Assembly (NCBI GenBank): GCA_019448385.1
Contig: JAGTXO010000031.1
Span: 250,501-314,500, forward strand
DNA: 64,000 bases
Direction: 5' to 3'
Source of the DNA: Diacronema lutheri
Taxonomy: Eukaryota; Haptophyta; Pavlovophyceae; Pavlovales; Pavlovaceae
Part shown: piece by piece, positions 31,457-41,385 of the stretch
Layout of the letters: every line of letters begins with the position of its first letter
How positions within the stretch are numbered: position 1 is the first letter of the stretch
The notes under the pieces: generated by a model
What the model saw: only the letters and a program-made list of their open reading frames with translations
Database searches by the model: none
Told to the model about the DNA's origin: nothing
Program-made: the position numbers and the translations under genes

Positions 31457-33199
31457 TTACACCAATGCGAGGCCCGGTGGCTCCGAACTGCGCCGCCGTC
31501 TTTCGCCGACGGTGATGGGGTCGCGCTCCGCCGCGCGCGATTGCCTACGCCCACGTTCGAAGCCTCGTCGCCGCGCGTTCTGCGCGCTCGCCCCACTCGC
31601 CTGCGCTGCGCGCGCATGGCGCGCGCGCCCGGCGAGCGCGCTCGCGAGCGCAGGCAGCGCAAACGCCGCCGCGACGAGCAAGAAAGCGCCACACGCGGCG
31701 GCGGCGGCCGGCGCCGTGCGCCTTCGCACGTCGCCCGCCGCGAGCTCCGCCGTTTCGCGTAGCTGCATGTGGATCGAGCCGACGAAGCTGTCAGGCTCAT
31801 CGCACCACCGCTTCCGAGCTCGCGCCTCGCCCGTGCACTCGACGGCGAGCACCGTTTTCGAAGTGCAGTGCGCGCCCGGTCGGGTCACTCGGCGCACGCA
31901 GTCGTGCAGCGAAAGCTCGCCGCCTGCCCGGTGCCGCGATCGAGGCGGGGCGGGCGCGCGGCGGGATGGGGCACGGGCATGCGGCGGATGGGGCAGCGAG
32001 TGGGCGGTGAGACGCGCGCGTGCGTGGCGCCCGCCGCGCCGTCCGGCCGCGCGAGCGCGCGCGAGATCGCGCGCGCGCCGCCAGCCGGTGGCGCCGCCGC
32101 CGCCGCCGCGCGGCTGCGGCGAGCGCTGTCGCGCACCCTTGCACTCAATGTCATGGGCAAGCGGCTTGCCGTCCGGGTCCTCGGCCACCGCAAGACGCGG
32201 CTGCTCCGACCCGTCGAAGCCGAGCTGCCGACACGCGACCGCGGCCTGCGACGCGAGGCGCGGCTGCGCTGCGCCGCTCAACGAGGCGGCCGCGTCGACG
32301 TCGCCATCGGCGAGCGGCGCGCAGACGGTGCCCCAGCGGTCGACGTCGTAGACATTCAGCACGACCATCGCGTGCGCGCGGTTCGCCGAGAACTGCACGT
32401 CGCCTGTGCTCGGCGCCGCGCAATCGCCAAAGTTGATCACGGGTGGCGGAGGCGGCGGCGGCGGGGAGGGCGGCGGCGTGGGCGGCGGCGGGCTGTATGA
32501 CGTGTTGTACACGTTGTAGCCCGTGTGCGGGATGCGCCGGCGCACCTGCGTCTGCGTGCACGTGAAGCAGTAGTGCGTCGCCGCGCTGTAGCTGAAGTAG
32601 CCGTCGCCGACGAGCCGCGCGCAGTGGCGCAGGCTCGCGGCAAACTGGAGGGCGAGAACGGTGCCGCAGCCCTCGTCCGCGTACTGGATTTCATAGCGAG
32701 GCGAGGGCGGCGAGGGCGGCGAGGCGGGCGGCGAGGGCGGAGCGGGCGGGAGCGGCGGCGAGAGCGGCGACGGCGGGTGTGTCGGCGGGACCGGCGGCGG
32801 CGGCGAGCTCGGCATCGGCGGGCTTGCCGGCGCGCGCGCGCACGTGTGCCCGCGCCCGGGGCGGCAAGCGTGCGCGTCGCGCGCGCTCGCGCCGTCGCGC
32901 GGCGTGTCGCCGGGCTGCACCTCGCCGGGCCGCGAGACGCCGTGTGTGAAGCGCGGGCTCGCCCGCGCCCTCGACCGCGCCTCGGTGGGAGGCGCGGCTT
33001 CCGCGGGCCCGCGATCGCGCGGCTCCGCTTTGCCGCCGACGCTCCGGTCTCGGCGATGACCGCGGCCCGAAGCTGGCGGGCTAGCGGGCGGCGCAGGCGG
33101 CGGCGGCGCGGGGCGGCACGCGCTGTGCTGCGAGCCCGGCCTGCAGCGCAGCGCCTCCGCGCCGACCGCGGCGAGCAGCAGCGCCGCCACACGCCGCAT
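31457..33199 (-). CDS. Proline-rich SRCR-domain type I membrane protein
   Basis: Exons 33199-32137 and 31923-31457 join in phase 1 (213-bp intron, itself in frame) to give 509 residues. [16 protein letters not shown] is a signal peptide. The ectodomain has two Pro-rich blocks ([18 protein letters not shown] type), as in algal hydroxyproline-rich wall proteins. A Cys-containing segment between them ([25 protein letters not shown]) precedes a scavenger receptor Cys-rich domain: [20 protein letters not shown] joined to GELSLHDC, and [12 protein letters not shown]-terminal hydrophobic segment ([20 protein letters not shown]) precedes a basic tail. The splice restores the canonical SRCR spacing. 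A cell-surface or wall-linked recognition role is inference. Confidence 0.8.
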   Translation of the reverse strand: MRRVAALLLAAVGAEALRCRPGSQHSACRPAPPPPAPPASPPASGRGHRRDRSVGGKAEPRDRGPAEAAPPTEARSRARASPRFTHGVSRPGEVQPGDTPRDGASARDAHACRPGRGHTCARAPASPPMPSSPPPPVPPTHPPSPLSPPLPPAPPSPPASPPSPPSPRYEIQYADEGCGTVLALQFAASLRHCARLVGDGYFSYSAATHYCFTCTQTQVRRRIPHTGYNVYNTSYSPPPPTPPPSPPPPPPPPVINFGDCAAPSTGDVQFSANRAHAMVVLNVYDVDRWGTVCAPLADGDVDAAASLSGAAQPRLASQAAVACRQLGFDGSEQPRLAVAEDPDGKPLAHDIECKGARQRSPQPRGGGGGATGWRRARDLARARAAGRRGGRHARARLTAHSLPHPPHARAPSRRAPAPPRSRHRAGGELSLHDCVRRVTRPGAHCTSKTVLAVECTGEARARKRWCDEPDSFVGSIHMQLRETAELAAGDVRRRTAPAAAAACGAFLLVAAAFALPALASALAGRARHARAAQASGASAQNARRRGFERGRRQSRAAERDPITVGERRRRSSEPPGLALV

Positions 33200-33243
33200 G
33201 TGCAAAAGGAGGCGTTGCAGTTTTTGAGTCGCCGGCCCCTGCC
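33200..33243. promoter_or_regulatory. 44-bp bidirectional promoter
   Basis: Only 44 bp separate the start codons of the SRCR gene (leftward) and the capping protein gene (rightward). Both 5' UTRs and any core promoter must fit here or overlap the opposite coding exon. The sequence contains AAAAGG and TTTTTGAG tracts. Confidence 0.6.
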
Positions 33244-34292
33244 ATGATGGCGCTTGATGCGGCGCTCGATCTGATCCGCCGGCTGCCGCCGAGCAAGCTG
33301 GAGAACAACTTGGCGGACCTGGTGGACCTCGCGCCTGAGGTTCAGGAGGACCTGCTCTCTGCCGTCGACCAGCCGCTGCAGTTGCAGCGCGACGCCTCTG
33401 GCCGTGAGTTCCTCACGTGCGACTACAACCGAGACGGCGACTCGTACAGGCGCGCGCGCGCCGAGCCGAGCGCGCTCGCGCGGCGCGCTGCCGGAGTGCA
33501 CGCGCGCGCGTGCGCGGGCGCGGATGCGCGCTTACGAGCCGTGCACGCGCGGTCGCGCGCACGCGCGACGCAGGTCGCCGTGGACCAACGAGTTCGTTCC
33601 GCCGCTGCGCGACGGTGTTGTGCCGTCCGCGCGGCTGCGCGCGATCGAGGAGCTGGCGAACAGCGCCTTCGACGCGTACCGCGCGCAGTACTACGACAGT
33701 GGCGTTTCTTCCACCTACCTGTGGGACCTGGAGCATGACGCCAACTTTGCCGCATGCGTCCTCTTTCGCAAGGACGCCATGGGAATCAGCCGCGACGCGC
33801 GCGGCGAGGGCCGATGGGACGCGCTGCACGTCTTCGAGGTGAAGGGCGGGTCAAAAGGGAGCGCCGTGTATAAGCTGACGAGCACTATCATGCTCAGCAT
33901 CCTTACGCCCGACGCGGGCAAGATGCACGTGGCGGGCATGATCACGCGGCAGGTGCAGGCGACGCGCCCGCCGCCGCCGCGCGGCGCGGCGCACGTGGCC
34001 GTGACCGCTCCCAACGCGCTGTGCGCGCGTGCGCTTGCTCGGCCCACAGAGCGAGCGCGAGGAGGTCGCGGGCAGCGCACGGCAGCACGTGATCAATATG
34101 GGCAAGCAGCTCGAAGAGCTCGAGATTCAAATGCGCCATGCCCTCGTGCACGTCTACTTTGGCAAGCTCGCCGAGGTCTTTTCGCACTTGCGCAACTTTG
34201 AGTCTGGCAGCGGCGAGGTCAAGCAGCAGCACGGCGCGTTGCAGGCCAGCCTCGCGGCGGCGCTCTCCGCGCGCGGCGGGCCGGCCGAGTGA
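33244..34292 (+). CDS. CAPZB: F-actin-capping protein subunit beta
   Basis: Exons 33244-33449, 33574-33952 and 34050-34292 give 275 residues, the standard length. Signature segments include [51 protein letters not shown] (spanning splice 1), [34 protein letters not shown] and [14 protein letters not shown]. Intron 1 uses a GC donor (TACAG/GCGCGC) with a normal CAG acceptor; the YRSPW junction is invariant in this family, so the donor is secure. The protein dimerises with the alpha subunit to cap actin barbed ends in the cytoplasm. Confidence 0.96.
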
Positions 34293-34310
34293 TACGTCGG
34301 TAGTTCTTCA

Positions 34311-34328
34311 CTGAGATTCAAATCTCAG
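34311..34328. repeat. Perfect short inverted repeat upstream of the RETSAT-like gene
   Basis: CTGAGATTCAAATCTCAG has 8-bp arms around a CA centre. It sits 19 bp after the CAPZB stop and 58 bp before the next ATG, so it could be a factor-binding site or a 3'-end hairpin. Confidence 0.4.
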
Positions 34329-34386
34329 AAATCACGGACAGGGGCGCACGCGCGTGCCGCGGCCCTGCGCCGTGCGCGCCCGGCCG

Positions 34387-36805
34387 ATGTCGTCGGCAGA
34401 CGAGCTCGTGGCCGTCGCCGGCGCCGTCGCGGCGGGCGCACTTGCCTACACGGCGTGCAGTAGCGGCACGTGGGCCGCGTGCGCGTGCGCGGCGGCGGCG
34501 ACGGCGGCGAGCTGGTCGCTGCTCGCGCTTGCCGTCGAGCTGCGGACGTTTGCGCCCTTCGAGCCGGCTGCGCGCCGGCGGCACGGCCTCGGTCGCACGC
34601 GCTGGAGCGCGTCAGACATGTCGATTGGCGTTGACGTGATCGTGATCGGCTCGGGCATGGCCGGGCTTAGCTGCGCGTCGACGCTCAGCGCAGCGGGCCA
34701 GCGCGTGCTCGTGCTCGAGCGCCACGAGGTCGTTGGCGGCGGCGCGCACACGTACGCGGTGGACGGCAAGTCGGGCTGGAAGTTCGACTCCGGGCTGCAC
34801 TACACGATTCCACAAGCCGCGGCGCTGCTCGCGCTCGCGGCGGGTCGCGCGCGCTCGCCGGTCGCCGTCGAGCGCATGGGCGAGCGGATGGCGGAGGGCA
34901 ACGTCTACGACCGAATCGTGCTCGCCGGGTCGGGCGATGCGGAGCTGCGGATTGCCACCGACAAGCAGGTGCTCGCCGAGCTCAAGCGGCGCTTCCCGAC
35001 GCGCGCCGCCGAGCTCGACCGCTTCATGGCCGTGTGCGCCGGCCTCCTGTGGCGCTTCCCACTGTGGTGCCTATCCGCGTTACTACCGAGCCGCTTCCGC
35101 CGACTGGCGCTTGGCTCGCCGCTTTTCGCACACTGGCGCGCGTGGGCGAGCCGCACGGCCGAGGCCGCGCTGCGCGACTTGCTCCCTGGCGACGACGAGG
35201 ACAGCCGCCGGCTGCGTGGCTATTTGAGCGGCCTGTGGATCGATGGTGGTTGCCCGCCATCGAGGATGTCCTTTTTTCTGCTCGCGGCGACGACGGTTGG
35301 CTTTCCGCACGAGGGCGGCGCGTACCCGACGGGCGGCTCGGAGGCGATGGCGCTCGCGCTCGTCGAGGCGATCGAAGCGCGCGGCGGCGCCGTGCGCGTG
35401 CGCGCGCACGTCTCGCGCGTGCTCGTAGACGGCGGCGTGGCGCGCGGCGTGCAGCTCGCGGACGGCTCAAGGGTGTACGCCCCGATTGTCGTCTCGGCGA
35501 CGGGGTACCGCATGACTGCGGGTGCGCGCTGCCTTTGGGGGCAGGGGGCCTTTGCGGGCAGGGGGCTTTTGCGGGCAGGGGGCCTTTGGGGTTGCAAACA
35601 CCGGCCGTTGGAGAGAGGGGGGGGGGGGGGGGGGGGAGGGTGGGCATGTGAGCGACCAAGGCGAATTGCCGCCTGCTGTGCTTGCCACACTCGCGGTCCA
35701 GACAACCTTGGGAGATGAGAGCATGCCCCCACAGGGCCGCGCCGCGCGTTCTGCGCTGCCGGTCCACCGCGGGGCAGGCGCTGCCCTTAAGGCTGCCGTG
35801 GGCAGCGACGCGTGCCTCGCGCGCGCGCTATTTCTCCACCCGCGGTGTACGAGTCATGACAGCGCCACACGCCGCATCGCGCGCCCTCGCCACGCGTCGC
35901 AACTGCGCCTCGCCCGCCGCGATTCGCGCGCGCCGCGCCGCCGCTCACGCGCGCCGCGCGACCGCGCGGCGTGTCGCGCTGCGCGCGCGCTGGGCTCGGC
36001 CGCAGAGCGCTTGTTGGCCAAGGACGATGCGCGGCTCGCGGGCCTCGACGCGCGGGCGCTCGTCACGGCGCAGTCGGACGGCTTCGTCATGTGCAACATC
36101 GCGCTGCGCGGCGGCGCGCGCGAGCTCGGCATCGGCTGCTCAAACTTGTGGCTGCAGCCGTGCGCGAGCGAAACGGGCGGTTCGATCGAGCGCGGGATCG
36201 CAGAGTATCTCGCCGCGCCCCTCGGCGTCGACGCGACGCAGGTGCCGCTCATGCTCACCTTCCCGAGCGTCAAGGATCACGGGTGGCATGTCGACCACCC
36301 CGAGCACACCATGTGTCAGACCCTTGCGCTCGCGCCGTGGACTTGGTTTGAGCGCCACCGCGTGCCAGGCGCCGACGCGCCGCCGCGCCACGCGCCGCCG
36401 AGCGTGCCGCGCGCCGAGCCGGCGGAGTACGAGGCGCTCAAGGCCAAGTGGGCGGAGCGCTGCGTGCGCATGCTCAGCGCGCACTACCCGCGCACCAACG
36501 GCCGCGTCGAATTCGTCAACGTGAGTACGCCGCTCACGATTGAAAATTACCTGCCATCGGGCGCCGGCTCGGCGATCGGCCTCGATGTGACGCCCGCGCG
36601 CTTCGTCGACCTCGACGAGATCGGGCGGCTGGACATGCGCACGCGCGTGTCCGGGCTGTGGCTCACCGGCCAGGATGTGCTCATGTGCGGCCAGCCCCTC
36701 GCGCAGCTCTCCGGGATCATCACCGCGGTGCGAATCTGCGGTCCGCTGCGCACGGCCGGGCTCGCGTGGCGCGTGCTGCTGCAGCAGCTCGGCCTGCTCG
36801 GATGA
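34387..36805 (+). CDS. Retinol saturase / carotenoid isomerase-like FAD oxidoreductase
   Basis: Exons 34387-35521 and 36006-36805 join in phase 1 to give 644 residues. An N-terminal hydrophobic region (about 5-50) should anchor it in the ER or a plastid membrane. The FAD-binding motif VDVIVIGSGMAGLSCASTLS (GxGxxG at 88-93) is followed by LERHEVVGGGAHTY and GGSEAMALALVEAIEARGGAV. The second exon carries LMLTFPSVKDHGW, HPEHTMCQ, LTIENYLPSGAGSAIGLD and GLWLTGQDVLMCGQPLAQLS, all typical of RETSAT/CRTISO relatives. These enzymes saturate or isomerise polyene double bonds; the substrate here is unknown. The 484-bp intron contains G-rich repeats and a poly-G run. Confidence 0.85.
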
Positions 36806-36849
36806 CAAGCGCAGGGCGATATTCTCTCGCGAGTCAGCACCTCTAGATT

Positions 36850-37595
36850 TCATTCGGCCTTTCGCGCGCGCTCGTATGCGTTGATGTCGGCAAACGCAAT
36901 CACCATCTGCAGCACGTTGGTCAGCTGCTTAAACGCGAAGACGGGCGCGACCGCAAGCACAGCCGCGGCGGTCGCGGTGCAGCGCACGGGGCGCGCAAAG
37001 AAGGGCACGTCGAGCGTCGTGACGACGGGGCCCGGAGCGAAGGCGTGCAGATAGAGGAACCTGCGTTGGGCGGGATGCGCCGCTCGACAGCGCGCGCGCC
37101 GAGCGTGGCGCCGGCGCGCGACGCGGGCGGGCGGCGCTCGCGAGCGCCGCACATGTAGAAGAGCTCGTTGCCCGCGCACACGCAAAAGAGCACAGGTTTG
37201 TGGTAGTACAAGCGCACGATCAGGTTGGTGGACGACTTGTGCGTCGCGGCCATCGTGAGCGCGGACGCGTACACGTGCGCCCAGTGCGAGAAGATGTCGA
37301 GCGTGATCAGCGCGCAAAAGTGGACGAGGTAGGCGGGGTAAAGGTGGGCGAGCACGACGCACAGGCACGCCGTCGCCGTGCGGTCCGTGACCATGTCGAG
37401 CACCGTGCCAAAGAGCGACGATTGCCCGAGCGCGCGCGCGGCATAGCCGTCCGCGGCGTCAAGCAGCGCGCTGGCCGCGTAGCACGCCAGCGAGACGCGA
37501 TAGTCGGAGAGCGCGTAGTGCAGGGCAACAAAGTTGAGGGCCACGCGTACGTACCCGATCAGGTTGGGCACGAAGAAGTACACCGAGCCGCCCAT
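36850..37595 (-). CDS. CDIPT: CDP-diacylglycerol-inositol 3-phosphatidyltransferase (PI synthase)
   Basis: Exons 37595-37153 and 37060-36850 join in phase 2 to give 217 residues, as in known PI synthases. The CDP-alcohol phosphotransferase motif DAADGYAAR...G...D...D occupies residues 46-71 with all catalytic Asp residues. DIFSHWAHVYAS, SSTNLIVRLYYHK and CAGNELFYMFLYLHAF are PI synthase-specific; the last spans the splice. Several hydrophobic helices indicate an ER membrane protein that makes phosphatidylinositol from CDP-DAG and myo-inositol. It is divergent from TSR1 over 105 bp and convergent with the RETSAT-like gene. Confidence 0.95.
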
Positions 37596-37700
37596 CTCGC
37601 CGCCGCGAGCGATGGCCTCCGAGGCCGGGCAAAATTGGACGGAGTTGAGTGATCCGTGGAAAGCGGAGAAAGGCCACGAGGGCGGGAGGCCTCGGGGGGG

Positions 37701-40700
37701 ATGCAACACCAGCCGGGCCGGCTGCACCAGCAGAACAAGCCGTTCAAGGCGAAGCACCGGACCAAGGGGGCGATCAAGGGCGCGAGCGGCGGGCGCGTCG
37801 AGAATGGCCGCCTGAAGGCCGCCGCCGCGCTTGGCGGCGCGGCGGGAAAGGAGGCGCGGCGCAACGCGGCAAAGCAGCGGCTCACCGCGCACCGCGCCGA
37901 GCTGGTCGCGCAGCGGCGCACGGGCGTGGGCAGCGAGGTGGGCCCGCCCAAGACGGTGGTGATCTTACCGCTCGCCGCCGCGAGCGCCACCGGCGCCAGA
38001 GCGCTCCTCGACGGTCTGCTCGCGCACGCGCCGGCCGGTGGCGACATGGTGCGCGCCAACGGCGAGCGGCTCGTGACCGTCGCGCTGCAGCACCCGACGC
38101 GGCAGCGCGTCACGTTCGTGTCCGCGCCGCCGCCAAGCTTTGCCGCGCTCGACGCGGCCAAGGCGGCCGACATCCTCGTGCTGCACGTCAGCGCCATCGA
38201 CGGGATCGACGCGTCGGGCGAGGCGCTGCTGAGCGCGCTGTGTGTGCAGGGTGTGCCGACCGTCGTCCTCGCGCTCGGCGCGCTGCGCGAGCTGCCCGGA
38301 AAGGCGCAGGCGCAGGCGATCAAATATTGGACCTCATTCCTCGAGACCAAGTTCCCCGACGAATCGCGCCTCATGCCCGTGCGCGCGCCGTCTGATCTCG
38401 CGGCGATGTTGAGGCACCTCTCGAGCGCACGGCTCCGCGCCATCCACTGGCGTAACGGTCACGCGCACGTGCTCGCGGCGTGCGCAGGGTACGAGCGCGG
38501 CTCGGACGGCGGCATCGACGCAGGCACGCTTATCCTTCGCGGCCACGTGCGCGGCCGTGCCTTCAGCGCGCGCGCGCTCGTGCACCTGCCAGGCGCGGGC
38601 GAATTTCAAATCGAGGACGTTCGACGGCTAAGCGACCCGACGATGGCCGGCGGCGCTGGCGGCGGCACGCGCGGCTCGGCGCGCGGGGGTGCGCGCGCGA
38701 ACGAGATGGCGATCGACGACGATGGCGCCGGTACCGTTGACGCCGACGAAACCGATGGCGGCGCCGGCACCGGCGGCGCGCGCGCGCGCGCGCCCGCGGT
38801 CGTGTGCGCGCCGCCGGAAGTCCGGATGAGCACCCGTTACGATGTCGAGCCGGACTCGCTTGGCCAGGAGCAGACGTGGCCGTCGAGCGTGGAGTTGGAC
38901 GAGGCGGCGGCGGCGCGCGCGCGCGCGCGCGGCGCGGGCGGCTCGGCTGGCGGCGCGGCCGGCGGCGGAAGGGGCGGCAAGGCACTCGCGGCCGACGATT
39001 TCAAATTGGGCGAGGAGTATGCCGCCATTTGGGCTGAGGCGCTCGAGGATGGCGGCGAGGAGGGCGAGGAGAGCGAAAACGGCGAGGACGAGGAGGACGG
39101 CGGCGAGGAGGATGGCGGCGAGGAGGACGACGGCATGGGCGGTGCGCGCAGCGACGATGAGGGCGCACCACGACCGCGCGGACGCGGCACGGGCCGCGCG
39201 CGCGACGTTGACGAGGACGGCGAGGACGGCGACGCGGCGATGGCGATGGCGGTCGATGAGATCGACGCGGAGGCGGACGCGGCGGCGGCGGCGGCCGCGC
39301 GTCGCGCGCGGCGCGACGCGGACGATGATGAACGCTTCCCTGACGAAGTGGATACTCCGACGCACATCCCCGCGCGCGAGCGCTTTGCGCGGTACCGCGG
39401 CCTAAAGAGCTTCCGCACGTCGCCGTGGGACCCCAAGGAGAGCTTGCCGGCCGAGTATGCGCGGATCTACCAGTTCGACGACTTCCGCGCGCTGCAGCGC
39501 CAGGTACTCGACGACGAGGCCGACGCCGACGCCGACCCGGAGCGCGCGCGCGAACTCATCGCGCTGGGCGATTTTGTCGAGGTGCGGCTGCGCGGCGTGC
39601 CGCTCGGCGTGGCGCGGCGGTGCGGGTACGCGCAGGATGGCGGCGGTGGCGGCGCGGAGGGCGGAGGGCTCGTGCTCGCCGTCTGCCTGCACGAGCACGA
39701 GAACAAGATGTCCGTCGTGCACTACACCGCAAAGCTTCACCCAGCGCTTAGCGACACGGCCGTCATCTCGTGCGTCGCGCCGCATCCGCCGCCGCGCGCG
39801 AGCGTCGCCTGCCGCCACTTTCGCCTGACGCCCCTTCCTTCCCCTCGCATGCGCCACCTGCCGCCCCTTTCGCCTGACGCCCCTTCCTTCCCCTCGCATG
39901 CGCCACCTGCCGCCCCTTTCGCCTGACGCCCTTTCCTTCCCCTCGCGTGCGCCACCTGCCGCCCCTTTCGCCTGACGCCCCTGCCTTCCCCTCGCGTGCG
40001 CCACCTGCCGCCCCTTTCGCCTGACGCCCCTGCCTTCCCCTCGCGAGCGCCACCTGCCGCCCCTTTCGCCTGACGCCCCTGCCTTCCCCTCGCGTGCGCC
40101 ACCTGCCGCCCCTTTCGCCTGACGCCCTTTCCTTCCCCTCGCGTGCGCCACCTGCCGCCCCTTTCGCCTGACGCCCCTTCCTTCCCCTCGCGTGCGCCAC
40201 CTGCCGCCCCTTTCGCCTGACGCCCCTTCCTTCCCCTCGCATGCGCCGCCTGCCGCCCCTTTCGCCTGACGCCCCTTCCTTCTCCTCGCATGCGCCACCT
40301 GCCGCCCCTTTCGCCTGACGCCCCTGCCTTCCCCTCGCGAGCGCCACCTGCCGCCACTTTCGCCTGACGCCCCTGCCTTCCCCTCGCGTGCGCCACCTGC
40401 CGCCCCTTTCGCCTGACGCCCCTTCCTTCCCCTCGCGTGCGCCACCTGCCGCCCCTTTCGCCTGACGCCCCTGCCTTCCCCTCGCATGCGCCGCCTGCCG
40501 CCCCTTTCGCCTGACGCCCCTTCCTTCTCCTCGCATGCGCCACCTGCCGCCCCTTTCGCCTGACGCCCCTTCCTTCCCCTCGCGTGCGCCACCCGCCGCC
40601 TTGTGCCACCCGCGCCGCCGCCGCCACTCACGCCGCGCGCGCCAGCTCGAAGCGCGACTGCATTGTACAGAGCGGCTTTCGGCGGTATGTGGGCTGCCCC

Positions 40701-41273
40701 ACCTTCTCCGACCACTCGGCGCGCGCGAGCAAGCACAAGCTGGAGCGCTTCTTGCACGCAGGGCGCGTGTGCGTCGCGTCCGTCTTCGCGCCCGCGCAGT
40801 TTGCGCCCGCGCCGCTCACGATCTTTGCGCTGCCGCCCGCCGGTGCAAGCACGCTGCACGGCGCGCCGGCGGCGCTGCCACCCGTCGTCGCGAGCGGCTC
40901 GCTGCTCGGCGTCGACGCGGAGCGGATCGTGCTCAAAAAGATCGTGTTGACGGGCCACCCGTTCCGCGTGCACAAGCGTAAGGCCGTCGTGCGCTGGATG
41001 TTCTTCTCGCCCGACGACATCCGCTGGTTCAAGCCGGTCGAGCTCTTTACAAAGATGGGTAGGGTCGGGCACATCACCGAGCCGCTCGGCACGCACGGCT
41101 ACATGAAGTGCGTCTTCGACGGGCCGCTGCTGCCGCACGACACGGTGTGCATGAGCCTGTACAAGCGCGTCTACCCAAAGTGGGGCCGCTTCCGCTTCGC
41201 CAACGACGAGGCCGACGAGCCGGCGCTCGAGCAGGCGCGCGCGGCGGAGCAGCGCGCCGCCCAAGAGTCGTGA
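37701..41273 (+). CDS. TSR1: Pre-rRNA-processing protein TSR1
   Basis: Exons 37701-39769 and 40646-41273 join in phase 2 to give 898 residues. The N-terminus (NKPFKAKHRTKGAIKG) and early segment match Tsr1/Bms1 proteins, though Tsr1 lacks a working GTPase P-loop. A long acidic and Ala-rich insert (about residues 320-560) separates it from DTPTHIPARERFARYRGLKS and SPWDPKESLPAEYARIYQF. The second exon holds the C-terminal RIBIOP domain: QSGFRRYVGCPTFSDH, LKKIVLTGHPFRVHKRKAVV, RWMFFSPDDIRWFKPVELFT, GTHGYMKCVFD and SLYKRVYPKWG. TSR1 acts in the last steps of 40S subunit maturation. The 876-bp intron consists mainly of a 16-copy minisatellite. Confidence 0.95.
39802..40585. repeat. 49-bp minisatellite, 16 copies, in the TSR1 intron
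   Basis: Units of the type GCGCCACCTGCCGCCCCTTT followed by CGCCTGACGCCCC and TTCCTTCCCCTCGC(A/G)T repeat every 49 bp. The block is exactly 784 bp. Variants (TTCC/TGCC, CGCATG/CGCGTG/CGCGAG) are shuffled along the array. It is pyrimidine-rich on the transcribed sense strand, and 49 is not a multiple of three. Confidence 0.93.
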
Positions 41274-41385
41274 CAAGCGCTTCTCTGTCACAGACGCAAA
41301 GCACAGCCTTTGTTGGCCAGAAGACCCTGAGGGGCTGCGGACGTCCAGAGTATATAGGCTGCCGGAGGGGGCAGCACCCGGAGGC

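Noticed and set aside
39737-40627. Minus-strand frames encoding repeated GASGERGGRW-type peptides
   Set aside because: They arise from the 49-bp intron minisatellite, whose period is not a multiple of three; no gene signals.
41340-41360. TATATA tract between TSR1 and the Sfi1-like gene as a promoter
   Set aside because: Both neighbouring genes end here, and I can find no transcript-like unit or RNA gene to go with it.
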